Positions 10,381-21,465 of a stretch of 64,000 nucleotides of DNA are shown piece by piece. Every line of letters begins with the position of its first letter. Position 1 is the first letter of the stretch. Location of the stretch: assembly GCA_023053575.1 (NCBI GenBank), contig JAKZAP010000021.1:4733790-4797789 (forward strand), given 5' to 3'. Under the pieces are notes generated by a model, which was not told where the DNA came from, did no database searches, and saw nothing but the letters and a program-made list of their open reading frames with translations. The position numbers were made by a program, and so were the translations under genes. This stretch comes from Branchinecta lynchi (taxonomy: Eukaryota; Arthropoda; Branchiopoda; Anostraca; Branchinectidae).

Positions 10381-10770
10381 TTTCATCAAAAGAATATATA
10401 AATTAAACAAACAATTTACCATTAACGGCCACTTTTAAGACAAAAGAATCCTGATTGCGGCCTCAATTCTAACCACCATGAATCCGCTATATCATTCCTT
10501 CATTAAAATAAATTAATAAATAATATTAAATATATACCCTTTCCTCTTATCACACTTCTTTCCTTTTCAAAGAATGGGATTCAACCATTCTCTTCAATGA
10601 TGCCAGACTTACAGCCGCTCTGACCGATTCTGGAAGGTCATTCCAGACGCTCACACCTTTGTTCCTGAGAACAAATCCTGCTCTTGTTGTATTTCTTCTC
10701 TCGTGAGCTAAATCCTCCGAATGTCGGGTAAAATAAGTGTGATAAAACGAGTTATTTACACTTTGAAAAA
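10380..10770 (-). pseudogene. CR1-like LINE ORF2 C-terminus and 3' tail
   Basis: On the minus strand, codons from about 10770 to 10563 read HERRNTTRAGFVLRNKGVSV, then W-N-x-L-P-E-S-V-R-A-A-x-S-L-x-x-L-K-R-M. This is the typical last segment of CR1-type ORF2 and is paralleled in the intact copy at 33859 (W-N-A-L-P-E-E-V). Downstream, the A/T-rich 10380-10560 is the probable 3' UTR. The RT portion is missing. Confidence 0.65.
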
Positions 10771-11065
10771 AAAAATCGCTAGCTGGTAATCACGAAGCTC
10801 ACCTGCGTTCAAAATCCCATTCTTTCTAAAACACTCCGCAGTATTCTGAAAATTTTGAAATTATCCTATGAGACGCAGCGCTTTGTTTTGTATTATTTGG
10901 GTTCTCTTATAATACACCAAGAAATTACTTGCCCAAACAGAACAACCGTACGTGATGTACGGATGCATAATCGTACTGTATGTGCCTGCTGGTCGGACAA
11001 AAAAGAGCAAAAAACACATAGATCAGAGGGAAAACCCTAAAAAAATCGTTATTTTTGTATGTTTC

Positions 11066-11107
11066 GGGGGGGGGGGGTCAACCCTCTAACCCTCCCCCCC
11101 CCCCCCC
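11066..11107. repeat. G12/C14 foldback
   Basis: Twelve G are followed after about 16 bases by a T-interrupted run of C (14 in the last block). The two homopolymers can pair into a hairpin. The length is likely to vary between individuals or reads. Confidence 0.7.
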
Positions 11108-11254
11108 AGGATACGACCTTGCCAGCAACACAGCGCATTTCTGAGTAGCTATGTTTTATTATTATCCCCAGATCTCTCGTGTGATTTTTATTGTTCCTCT
11201 AGCGCGTCTGTCGGCAATTCGTCATCGGATTTTATGAAGGACGTCTTTAGCACG

Positions 11255-11324
11255 CGTTCCCGCTTTTAGCACGCGTTCCTCCTTCACCGTGCCTTTCCGT
11301 TCCATTCCCGTTTTAGTCGATCCC
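11255..11324. repeat. Solitary right end of the Mutator-like family
   Basis: Two GCACGCGTTCC blocks are followed by CCGTTTTAGTCGATCCC, the same terminus as at 9788 and 54348. No matching left end was found nearby. Confidence 0.5.
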
Positions 11325-11342
11325 GTATTTTACTTGTACTAT

Positions 11343-11757
11343 AAACTGGCCATCTTAAAAATCTAATAAGTAATAAGTAATTTATTTATAACCCGCCGTT
11401 TTCAGAAAGCGGAGTAAGAAAGTAAATAAAACACATAAACATACACAAACAGACACTTAATTTCAATCGTCGGCCAGGAAGCAGTGTAGAAGGTCGTGCG
11501 CTGGTTGGGTTCTGTTGTCAATGATTTTTGATAGCGAAGAAGAAACATCCAAAAGGGTAACACTTGCATCTTGAATTTTGAACTTATCCGTCAAAGTATG
11601 GTTATGGCATAATTTCGACAAGTGGAGCAGGTGCTTTGCATATTTAAAATAACATGATCTCATCTTTTTTATCTCCTTCTTTCGCAGAACATGAGTGACA
11701 CCAGAAGGAAATAGTATAGAAGGAGCGCAGAAGGTGCTGTACAATTTGGGATAGTCT
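11343..11757 (-). pseudogene. LINE ORF C-terminus remnant (second LINE lineage)
   Basis: The minus frame from 11757 to a stop at 11463 reads RKKEIKKMRSCYFKYAKHLL, then an L-x-x-K-F-K-I-Q-D-A-S-V segment, in the style of a LINE ORF tail. The 3' part recurs on the plus strand at 14636-14760 with one stop, showing it is dispersed. The region 11343-11460 is its probable 3' UTR. The family is not identified. Confidence 0.5.
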
Positions 11758-11830
11758 CCAAATAAGATAAGATAAGATTTATTTCCGTAACAGCACAAAG
11801 GGCCATAGAAACAACAAAACAACATTTGCT
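11758..11830 (-). repeat. LINE 3' tail with ATAAG microsatellite
   Basis: Bases 11760-11780 are AAGATAAGATAAGATTTATT, followed by CCGTAACAGCACAAAGGGCC. This looks like the 3' end of a minus-strand LINE that landed in the ORF remnant to its left, and it explains why that frame seems to extend to 11825. Confidence 0.45.
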
Positions 11831-12087
11831 TATGACTTTTACTCAGATCTATCTTTTATCGGATTTTGGGGTAAATTTATAAAGATCGCGAGGCAAAAGA
11901 CGAAAGGAGACTGCAACTTGGTCAGCTACGAAGTTTCCCTTTTTGCAAAAAGGCGAGGCAAAAGGCAAAGTTGGCGTTGGCCTATTTGACAAAAACGGAA
12001 AATTGTCAAACAGTGCTTAGGACTATTTTACGAAAACGCAAAAAAGTAAAAAGCCGTTGAAACAGCGAGTGAATAGGCAAACAAAAA

Positions 12088-12300
12088 CGCAACTAATAGT
12101 TACTGTTGTTAGAAGGGTGGAACACTCTCTATATGACTAAGTCCGAAACACGCCAGTGATATTAGGGAAGAACGAGAAACGTAACCCAAGCGAATCCTCA
12201 AAATTTGCTCAAAATCCGATGTAAACCAATCAGCAACGTCTGTTCTGGCGATGTTTCTAGTTCTTCATTTGAAACGGTGAGTTGTCATCAAGCGTATTTG
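12088..12300 (-). repeat. MITE C end joined to an inverted copy of repeat G
   Basis: Bases 12088-12128 are one end of MITE family C (TAGTTACT...GGGTGGAACACT). From 12136 the sequence GACTAAGTCCGAAACACGCC is the complement of 12905-12940 and 58540-58575, so about 150 bases here are an inverted copy of a dispersed repeat. Confidence 0.55.
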
Positions 12301-12744
12301 TAAAGAGGGAGATTTCAGGGGTCACTAGACCAGCAGGTCGCCAGTGGGGATTTAAAAATAGTGAAAATCAAAATGGGTCTTTGAACAGAAAGGAAAGAGT
12401 CCGGGACCATTTTAATAAGTAAGTATTATTTACATGATTCTAAATATCAGTCGAGCAAAACGAGTCCCTGCCCCACGCCTCAGTATCGCGTACCAAAAGT
12501 AGAACAGGGTTGTCCGGGATGCGAGTTTTGCGGTCCAGGTTTCGGTTTTAGAGAGAACTTCTGGAGTTCCATCTGTAAGGGGTTATTTGTTCTCACCGTG
12601 TCCCGGTGACCTCTCCAGCACCTGCCTCTCGACCAAGACTTGACCCTCCACACTGGTGATGTAAAACCAGGCAATGATGAGTCCGTACATGGGTTTTCGT
12701 TTTTCTTCGTAAAAAAATTCCTTCCCTGGATTAGTGTGAAATAT

Positions 12745-12945
12745 TATTGATGACTAACTCTTCTGGCTGATGCAGAATCGCCCTGTACCTAGCGGAAGAG
12801 CCGGAAGCGGTATCACAGCTGCTCCCAAACATCGCCGTGATCGGTTAACACAGGATTGAGTTGTTGAGTTTGAGTCGTAGTTCTCGTTCTTCCCGAAGAT
12901 CACTGGTTTGTTTTGGACTTAGTCATATAGAGTATTGACGAAGGG
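12745..12945 (+). repeat. Dispersed repeat G, copy 2
   Basis: The stretch from GATGCAGAAT through TTGAGTTTGAGTCGT to GGACTTAGTCATATAGAG matches 58390-58575 in the same order, and 12136-12300 in reverse. The copies share a CTTCTTCCYGA-ATCACTG box. Nature unknown; the compact size fits an old MITE or LINE end. Confidence 0.6.
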
Positions 12946-13446
12946 AACCCAGACACCGTGAGTCCGAAAACGGAGTAAAAACGAGTAAGCAGTTGACAGT
13001 GATTCCAAGAACGTCTCATTAGGAAAATCAGATACCACTAGTGTTTACCTCAAGTGACAAAGAACGAAACTACTAAAGAAGAAAGCCTGTCGCCCATCGT
13101 CTACTCCCCAGAAAAGTTCAGCAGCAAAAATAACGCCTCAGGATAAATAGAAATCACTCGAAAAAAAAACTAAAAAATAAAGTCAAGCTAAACAAGTACA
13201 ATCTCTCTTCTCAAGACGTTCTCCAGATATTGTCCCCGAAAAAAACGTTCCCGGATAAAAACATTATAAAATAGCCTTATAAAAGCCTATTGAAAAGTGT
13301 ATTTCCGAATGTCAGACTGTTTTTCGACCACTGATTCTTTCATGGTAGATTGCAAGCGGTATTAATAAGAGATTAGAGATATCACCTAGACAGAATAGAC
13401 GGCATTGGATACACAAGGAAACTGTCGGTCCGTTTCCAAACTACTT

Positions 13447-14630
13447 TTATTGGGATCCCAAAACGTAAGTGGAGGGATACCTATGACATCGCAAAAGTTG
13501 TCCGTCCGTCCGTCTGTCCGTCCGTCTGTAAGCACGATAACTCTCTAAAGGAATGAGATATTTTGATGAAACTTGGTTTGAGGATTCGTTGAGTCGTCGG
13601 ACCAGTCAAGTTCGTAGATGGGCTTTGTAGGCCTACATTTAGGGGTGGGGGAGGGGGTTCAGAATAAGGGGCAAACAAAATATTTTGAAACAGCTAATGT
13701 GATAGTCGATTATGGGGTAAGAAGACATGCTGAGTACGATGGTGAAAACAATTTTGTCATCGGATGAGTAGTTCGCCCGGAATCCGGCCAAAACCAAAAT
13801 GTTTGTTAAAAGTAATAATTTTATTTGAAGTTGATTAGATGTTCGATTTAGATGTAGGAAGACATGCAGAAGACGATGGTGAAAACCATTTTCTCGACGG
13901 ACAAGTAGTTCGCCCGGAATCTGGCCAAAACCGGAAAGTTTGTTAAAATTGAAAGTTTTATTTCGAGTTGATTAGATGTTCGATTTAGGTAAGAAAACAT
14001 GCTGAACACTTAATGTGAAAACAATTTTCTACCCGGACATGTAGTTCGCCCGGAATCCGGCGAAAACCGGAAAGTTGGTTAAAAACAAAAGTTTAATTTG
14101 AAGTTGATTAAATGTTTGATTTATGGGTAAAAAAAACATGCCAAACACGATGGTGAAAACCATTTTCTCACCGGACAACTAGTTCGCCCGGAATCCGGCC
14201 AAAACCGGAAAATTTGTTAAAAGCAAAAGTTCGATTAGAGGACAGATTAAGGGGTAAGAAGAGAGGCTGAGTCGGTATATGACAATGGTTTTGTACCCGG
14301 ACATATAATTATTCCGGAATCCGGTTGTAACCGGATTTTTTTTAAGTCAAACTTTTATTCAAAGTTGATTATAGATGTTCTTTATAGGGATACGGAGATA
14401 CGCTGGTTTTGTTTCTGTATTTTTTTTTTTTTGCTGGACTAGTAGTTGCTCGGAAATCCGCAGGAAGTCTCGGTCAGTATCGTCAAAATAGATATGGCTT
14501 ATAGAGGTATATCTGAAGTTGTTTTTCTGTGATGATTAGCCTGTCAAAGACTGGATCTGGCGAAGACAAGACTCGATTGTCTGAATCAAATATTAGATTT
14601 TTGGGATCCCATCGACACCTTTGGTCTTGT
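13447..14630 (+). mobile_element. Family B element, copy B3 (complete, well preserved)
   Basis: It begins at the TTGGGATCCCAAAACG palindrome, here with a shortened left arm. A GTCCGTCCGTCTGTC run and GATGAAACTTGG follow, then five to six core units each holding TAGTTCGCCCGGAATCCGG and AAGACATGCTGA. It ends GGGATCCCATCGACACC and GGTCTTGT. It sits directly against the LINE tail remnant at 14636, apparently inserted in that LINE. Confidence 0.88.
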
Positions 14631-14635
14631 TTAAC

Positions 14636-14811
14636 AGAGAAGTTCAAAATTCAAGATGCAAGTGTTACCCTTTTGGATGTTTCTTCGTCGCTATAAAAAA
14701 TAATTGACAACCGAGCCCAACCAGCGCACGACCTTCTCCACTGCTTTCTGGCCGAAGATTGAAAATGAGCGTCTTTATGTGTTTTATGTATTTTCTTTCG
14801 TTTACTCCGCT
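14636..14811 (+). pseudogene. LINE ORF tail remnant (copy of 11463-11757)
   Basis: It reads KFKIQDASVTLLDVSSSL, a stop, then HDLLHCFLAED and a second stop, matching the minus-strand remnant at 11463. B3 lies on its left and B4 on its right, so it is a host fragment cut by two insertions. Confidence 0.55.
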
Positions 14812-15213
14812 TTTTGGGATCCCAAAACGTAAGTGGTCATACCTATGACATCGCAAAAGTTGTCCGCCTGTCCGTTGTCTGTAAGCACGATAACTCTCGA
14901 TGGGATGGAGATATTTTGATGAAACTTGGTGTGTGGATTCGTTGGGTCGTCGGACCAGTCAAGTTCGTAGATGGGCTTTGTAGCCCTACATTTAGGGGTG
15001 GGGGAGGGGTTTCAAATTAAGGGGCAAACAAAATATTTTGAAACAGCTAATGTGATAGTAGATTATGGGGTAAGAAGACACGCTGAACACGATGGTGAAA
15101 ACCATTTTGTCATCGAACAAGTAGTTCGCCCGGAATCCAGCCAAAACCGGAAAGTTTGCTAAAAGTAAAAGTTTTATTTGAAGTTGATTAGATGTTCGAT
15201 TTAGGGGTAGGAA
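14812..15213 (+). mobile_element. Family B element, copy B4, truncated before exon 2
   Basis: It opens with TTTTGGGATCCCAAAACG and holds two core units closely similar to B3. It stops after GATTTAGGGGTAGGAA at about 15213, without the 3' terminus. Only about 20 bases (a pyrimidine tract and TTCTAG) separate it from the coding exon. Confidence 0.85.
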
Positions 15214-15234
15214 CTTAACACATCTTTCTTCTAG

Positions 15235-15420
15235 GTTGTTTGGAGGCTCGGAGCCAAATGCTTCCGGAGCGCCTCTTTTGGCGGGCGCCTGAACTACTGA
15301 GAGATCCGAACGCCATCCCTCGGGGAACCCAGAAAGGGGATGTGTTTTCATTCGGGATTATTCTGTATGAGATCTTCAGCCGCGCTGGACCCTGGGGTTG
15401 CTCGGACTTATCCTCGAAAG
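15235..15420 (+). CDS. Receptor guanylate cyclase, exon 2 of 6 seen (kinase homology domain, APE region)
   Basis: The 62 codons continue the kinase homology domain. RAPELLRD is the APE motif at the end of the activation segment, and GDVFSFGIILYEIFSR is the helix F segment that anchors the pseudokinase C-lobe. The acceptor is TCTTTCTTCTAG before 15235 and the donor is GTAGGA at 15421. Its first two bases complete a Gly codon with exon 1. Its last base G joins AA of exon 3 to make Glu. In receptor cyclases this domain binds ATP and transmits ligand binding to the cyclase without being expected to phosphorylate. The exon is bounded closely upstream by repeat B4 and downstream, from 15517, by A1. 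Confidence 0.95.
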
Positions 15421-15516
15421 GTAGGAACATTTTCCGCCCCTATTTGACTGGGATAAACGCAAATTCCCAATTTTACAATTCGAAATAGTGCGTTTCATCG
15501 GTACAATTCACGTTTG

Positions 15517-18221
15517 TATGGCACTTGCCCTTCAGCCAAGTGCCATATAGCGATCGCAATTTCTGTCGCTCTGTCGGTCGGTCTGTCCAGGTTTTGCTAG
15601 TTCGGGCACTTCCACATAAGCTAGGACGGTGAAACTTGGCAGGCATATCAGGGACCCCAAATGAATAAGTTGGAAATAGTCAGTTCCCAGATCCGAGCAT
15701 CGTAGGGAGAGTGGAGGGAGGGGGAATCCGGAATCGTGAGGTATTTATAACTTTTGAATGGGTGATTGTATCTTAATGAAACTTGATATTTAGAAAGACC
15801 CCGTGTCTCAGACGACCCATGTCAAATCCGGAACGGATCCGGTAACTCTGGGGGGAGCCGGACATCTTGGGAAACGCTTAGGGATCGGAATGAAACTTGG
15901 TGGGAAGAACAGGCACAAGTTCTAAATGAATAGTTTGACATAACCGGACCAGATTCGGGCACTGTGGGGGAGTTGTCGGGGGGGGGGGGGGGTTAGCTCT
16001 GGAATCTGGTGATCCCGCGAGTTCGGTACTTCCTGATGTACTAGGTCGATGAAACTTGGGAGGAGTATCACCGAGCTGAACAGGCTGACTTGAGAATAGT
16101 CGTTTGCCCGATCCAACCACCACGGAGGGAGTGGAGAGATGGGGAGCCCGGATTTAGTTGCATGCGTAACTTTTGAACGGGTTATCGGAATTGAATGAAA
16201 CTTGGCTAGTGGAAAGAGTTATCGTCTCAGATGTTCCACGTCAAGTTCTGATCGGATTCGATACCTGTGGGGGTTGGGAGGAATTTGAGTGGGCCACCGG
16301 AAATCTCGTGAAACGCTTAGAGTCGAGGTATTGGGATGGAATTTGGTGGGAAGAAAAGGCATTAGCCCTAGATACATAAATGACTAAACCAGATCAAATC
16401 GGGGCTCTATGGAGGAGTTGGAGTCTCTTTCCCGGAATTCCGGTGATCGCCAGTTAGGATAGTTCCAGATATTCTAAGGACCGATGAAACTTTGCAGGCG
16501 TATTAGGGACTTAAGGACCAGACATAATGCCCTAGGAATACTCGTTTTCCTGGATCCGACCATCTTTGGAAAGTTGAGGGTATGGGAATCCGGAAATCAG
16601 TGGCTTCCGTAAGCTGCGAGCAGGTGGTCTGATTCGAGTGAAACTTTATGGGTGATAAGAACTGATCACCTAGACAAGCAAATCATGCGTCCGAACCACA
16701 TGCGGCCACGGTTGGAAGAGTTGGAGGAGGGGGTGCCGTAGGGAAAAAAGGTGCCCGGATTCCGTAGAAGGTCCGAGATTCCGGAAAAAAACCGGAATTC
16801 CGGTTTTTTTCTACGGACTTCCGTGAGTACTCAAGGATTCCGGGACCGACACTAGGGAATCCCGCGACGAGCCAGGGATTCCTGGTCATCAGCTTGGGTG
16901 TTTCCACGGAATTCCGTCATTCCACGATCTTTTGTGGAATTCCCAACCAGCTTTTCTGAAATCTCAGAACCGGAATCCGGCATGTTCGTCGACGTCTGTA
17001 CCGAATTCCAGGACTATAAAATTTCAAATTAAGGAATTCCAGAGCAACTGCAAATCAAAATTTTAATCATGAAAATATTTTCAGTTCAGGTACCAAACAT
17101 TCATATCTTCAATAACAGTTTCGATCAAGATCTCCGGAATCGATTCTTGTGCCGAAACTTATGGATCTTATTGCTGGAATCCCGAGTCCGGAAATTTGGA
17201 ACAACGTTCCAAGAACGGAAATCCCGCTTCAGTAATTCCTTTGTGCAGGGATTCCCGGGTAATGAAATTTGGAACAACATTCCGGACACGAAAACTGTCA
17301 CGAAAATCCCGCTTCGCGAATATCTCCGGATTTCCTTAACCGTTTTTAGTGTCCGGAATGTTGTTCCAGATTTCCGGTTTCGGGAATCCGGGCACCTTTT
17401 TTCCTTACGGGGGGGGGGGGGGGTAACATCCACAAAACCAACCGGATGGACAGAAAGGGATGCAAGTTGGACAGTACCGAGTTTATTCGACCTTGATTTG
17501 CTATTTGGCGTCTGGATCGAATCCGGATGGGTATAGGGGAGGGGGGGGGGGGGTGAAGCTGGAATCCGAAATTTGCAGATATGCTGTGCTCCGATTCCAG
17601 TCAAACTTAATGGACGGGAATAGGACATGTCAGATATGCGACTTTTATTGGTCTTATTTAGCCACATCAAGGGGAGTTGGAAGGGGAGTCCTGGAAATTA
17701 TGTGGCTCGCATAGGGGTCAAACAAGTGGAGCGATTCGAATGAGACTTGGAGTGTAGGGAGATCACATGCCACAGATGACATATTTTAGGGTTCGAACTG
17801 GATCAGACCACGGTGGGGGAGGGGGGAGAGTTACCGAAAGTTCTCAAAACGCTCAGATATGAATGAAACTTCACAGGCAGTAAGAGAAAATACTTCAGGT
17901 AATCCATTTAATCCATTTAGGAGTCCGAATCAGATTCGGCCGCGGTAGGGGGAGTTGGAGGGGGTACCGGGACCGGAAATCGTGTGGCACGTCTAGGGAC
18001 CAAACGAGTGGATCTACTGAGTTGAAACTTGGAAGGTAGATCGCTCATTTGCTCTAGATGATCCGAGGCGAGGCCGGTAATGCTCAGACTTGAGTAAAAC
18101 TAGATATCCTGTCTATGGGTCCGAATCACATTTTTGGATGGCAGGGTATTTTGTGACATTCTCATCTTCTTTCGTGTACGACCTACTCGTAACAATTGCC
18201 ATGTGAGCTCTCAGCTCTTGT
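15517..18221 (+). mobile_element. Family A tandem-repeat element, copy A1 (old, complete)
   Basis: It starts with a hairpin made of TATGGCACTTG and CAAGTGCCATA, then a TCGGTCGGTCTGTCCAGG stretch and GAAACTTGGCAGG. It continues as about nine strongly diverged units of about 280 bp, recognisable by TGGGAAACGCTTAG-like and GATGAAACTTGGTGGGAAGA motifs. It ends with GAGCTCTCAGCTCTTGT. Several long G-runs, up to 15, occur at matching places in the units. The long open frames across it (such as 17069-17670) are chance. Confidence 0.85.
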
Positions 18222-18323
18222 TTGAATATAGTTCATCAGAATACAAACAAGAATTCAAATTACATTTAATTTGTTTCTGTTTCTAATGGAAAATATGATT
18301 CATAGTCGGCTTAGTCTGACTGA

Positions 18324-18627
18324 GAGCGTGTTCCGCCCTTCTAACTATAGTTTGTTAGCCTCCTATTTTCGTTCCAGCCTCGTGAAAAGTTACTACGCTG
18401 ACCGCTCCAGCCTTCTCAAAATAGCAACTAATAGTGACTATTTGCTTACCACGCTCGGCAGCGTAGTTAGCATGGTAACTACGATCTCTGTGACTTTATT
18501 GAACTAATCACCTAGCGGCACGATATTTTTGACAAAATCAGAAAAATTCGTTCCAGCCTTGACGCCAAGAAACCAGGATTCGTGACGTCTTGCATAGTAA
18601 CTACGGTAAGTAGGGTGGAACACGCTC
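18324..18627 (+). mobile_element. MITE family C, copy 2
   Basis: The ends GAGCGTGTTCCGCCC and GGGTGGAACACGCTC are inverted, and the interior is colinear with 5748-6052. The flanking triplets TGA and TGG are not identical. Confidence 0.8.
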
Positions 18628-19085
18628 TGGGCATTCCTTGAGAAATAATTGTCGCCCTTTTAGCCTGCATACCAGTGGTGAAATTTTGCCTAGGCGGCTG
18701 CCTAAGGCCCATCCTCGAAAGGGGGGTATCTTGTAATTATATGTACACAACAGTTGAGTTCTGAAATGAAGCACTAAATGGAACAAGACACACCACTATA
18801 ATTGACAAAAAAAAATGAGATAGGCCGTGATGTCCGGGGAAGCTGGGATTGGATTTTGAAGGTTTTTTTTACTCGCTTTACTTACTTTTTGTTCACTCTA
18901 ACCACTTCCCTTGTCTTATATTGCCTACCTATCTCACACAATGACATACTTCGACTACTGGATAATTTATGACCCGATGAAAAATGTGTAGCCTGCGTAG
19001 TTATATGATAGTTGTACGAAAAAGTTGCATCTAGTGATATGCAATAGTAAAGAGTAATATCATTTAATGTTCCTCAGACTGGGCT
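18628..19085. other. Intron 2 DNA, no gene seen
   Basis: The sequence is unique and A/T-rich, without any recognised coding motif. Confidence 0.35.
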
Positions 19086-19450
19086 AATCTTAAGTAGTAG
19101 TATCCAGTAGCATCCTTTCTTGCTGTAGGAGCATCCAGTCTTGCTAATAGTAGCATGCAGTAGAATGCAGTTACACGGTATAGCCTTGGAGTAGAAGCAT
19201 GTAGTAGCATCAGTTAGTACTCCATGCTACTTTTTCGTAACCTTTCTTGCTACTTTACTATTTGCTACTTTGCTACTTTGCTACTTTCTTGCTACTTGCT
19301 CCATGCTACTTTTACGTACCTTTCTTGCTGTAGGAGCATCCAGTCTTGCTAATAGTAGCATGCAGTAGAATGCAGTTACACGGTATAGCCTTGGAGTAGA
19401 AGCATGTAGTAGCATCAGTTAGTACTCCATGCTACTTTTTCGTACAACTT
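19086..19450 (+). repeat. Tandem duplication rich in AGTAGCAT/ATGCTACT motifs
   Basis: A block of about 125 bases from CTTTCTTGCTGTAGGAGCA (from about 19116) recurs almost unchanged from about 19320, a period near 204. Short motifs (TAGTAGCAT, GCTACTTTGCTAC) repeat in both directions inside, so strands can pair locally. Confidence 0.8.
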
Positions 19451-19469
19451 CATACTACTATTCGAGAGA

Positions 19470-20000
19470 ACAATTTCATCGTGGTATTTCCGGCTCTGGC
19501 CGGATTCCGGTGGTAAGAACAAGCACAATCTCTAGATACATAGCTGACAGAACTGTGTCAGATTCGGACACTGTGGGGGGGGGGGGGGGTCCGGAATTCC
19601 GGTGATCGTGAGTTGTACTTCCAGATGTGCTAGGACGGTTAAACTTTGCTGGGGCATTAGAAACTTGACATCATTGGGTTAGACATCGTCACTTCTCCGA
19701 TCCGACCACTCCTTAAAGAACTCATCTTAACCGCAAAATACAAAAAATACTTTTGAGCAAAATTCACTTTTCCACAATCGCCACGAGCACATGATCCTTT
19801 GCCCCAAGAGTTTTGCTTAGAAATTAGCCCTTAAAGTACGCATCTTAACCGAAAGGGAAAAAAAAACTTTTGAACATCACTTCCCTCTGACCCAACCTTG
19901 CAAGTTTGGTGCATCTTAACCGAAAAGTGAAAGAACTACTTTTGACCATCATGTCCATCTGACCCGGCCTTGCAAGTGCATATGAGCTTCCAGCTCTTGT
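19470..20000 (+). mobile_element. Family A element fragment, copy A9 (3' part, second core type)
   Basis: It ends with ATATGAGCTTCCAGCTCTTGT, the family A 3' hairpin. Its interior holds about three units of a different core marked GCATCTTAACCG and CTTTTGA-CAT. The 5' hairpin is missing. The same second core is found at 38380-38800 and 52250-52440. Confidence 0.7.
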
Positions 20001-20149
20001 TTCTTTTTCTAACTGCCTATCTTTGTTATGCGAACTGAGATTCGAAGTCCCTCAGACGAAGCCATTTCCGATTCGTCATGTCGTAAATATAGAGAGCAGG
20101 ATTCATCTTGCTCGGATACAGGATAGAATATTGTGGATGAAAAGTGCTT

Positions 20150-20760
20150 TGGTATTGGAAAGTATCGAAGTTGGAAAGCGTTACGGCTTGTTTATTGGGG
20201 AAAGTAGCGATGTTTCTATGACAGCTTTTGGAATTGATGTGAAGATATGGAAATGAGAAATAACGATAAGATAGCCACGTCTGAATTGCAGTGAGATATG
20301 CAAACGTGGATATATTATTTAGAAAACATATAAACTGAACGCAGAAAATGGGCTGCAACTCATTTGTTCGGGCAAATGTAGTGATTTTGAGGACAGCTAT
20401 TGGAGTTGATGCAAAAATATCCAAACCAGAAATAATACGGAAAAGACATCGGCGTCTGAATTTAAAGAGATATTAGGGCGTATAGATACGAAAAAAAAAA
20501 AAAATATGTGTTCTGAAAATGCAAGGGGTTGCATCTGATTTATTAGGGGAAATGTCGTTTTATCTAGGACAGAGTTTGGAGTTGATTCAAAGGTATCGAA
20601 TCAGAATTAACATGGAAAATAAATCCGCGTCTGAACTATAGAGAGGTATTGTGAACGTGGATACATTATTTAAAGAATTTGTGAGCTGAAGCTGGAGGGG
20701 GCAACTTACTACGGGAAACATCGTGGTTACTGGTGTAGGTGCAAAGATGTGTAATCAATA
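20150..20760 (+). repeat. Diverged tandem repeat, about 170-185 bp per unit
   Basis: The order GGAAATGTCG-like, ACAG(C)TTTGGA(A/G)TTGATG, GAAATAA and GTCTGAA is repeated about three times (marker near 20230, 20405 and 20578). Copies are only partly similar. Confidence 0.65.
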
Positions 20761-21043
20761 ATAACATAAACACGATAAGAATGGTGTTGCAAAGACTGTG
20801 TGACTGTGTTACTGAAAGAGGTGGTGATATGTTGATATCCTTTAGAGGGCTGGGGTTGGATAAAGTTTTTCAGTCATCAACCGAAACCGTAGACCCCTCA
20901 CACTCACCGTAATGTCTACTGTTCTATTTCAAGGTCCAAAAGACAAGTCAGTCTAATTATGCTACACATCACTACTGGCCGCGGGGTCCTTTGTGTTTCG
21001 CGACTTTTTGCTATTCATCTTCCTGCAGATAAATTTTTTTTTT

Positions 21044-21465
21044 TTTTCAATCAGTCAAGTCTAATCCAAATAGCTAAAAGCCAGTAGAGGCATACAAATT
21101 TACAAAATATACAGACAGGAAACAAATTAACTAATACACTGACCAGAAAAAAGCGTCGGTCCGAGAGGAATAATGGCAATCAGTTTTCCCCATATCCCGC
21201 TAATTCTTCTACCCAATTTTTACGTAGTTTCATCCCATCATTTATTTCTGGTAATTTCTTGTAAGTGTATTAGTTAATTTGTTTCTTGTGTGTCTGTGTA
21301 TTTTGTAAATTTGTATTCCTTTTCTAGCTTTTAGCTATTCGGATTAAACTTGATTGATTGATTGAAATAAAAGATGGGATGAAACTACGTATAAATTGGG
21401 CAGAATAATTAGCGGGAAAGGGAGAAAACTGAGTGCCAGTATTCCTCTCGGACCGAGGGGGGGGG
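21044..21465. repeat. Inverted LINE-tail pair (interleaved foldback)
   Basis: Segment 21047-21150 is the complement of 21255-21365, and 21150-21235 is the complement of 21366-21460. The order is therefore X Y X' Y', not a simple palindrome. The X segment carries a TTGA-type microsatellite end like a LINE tail. A G-run of about 16 ends the right arm. Confidence 0.65.

Noticed and set aside
17069..17714. Overlapping frames of 155, 181 and 84 codons on both strands
   Set aside because: They lie inside the old repeat A1 and cross homopolymer G-runs. Composition follows the repeat unit.
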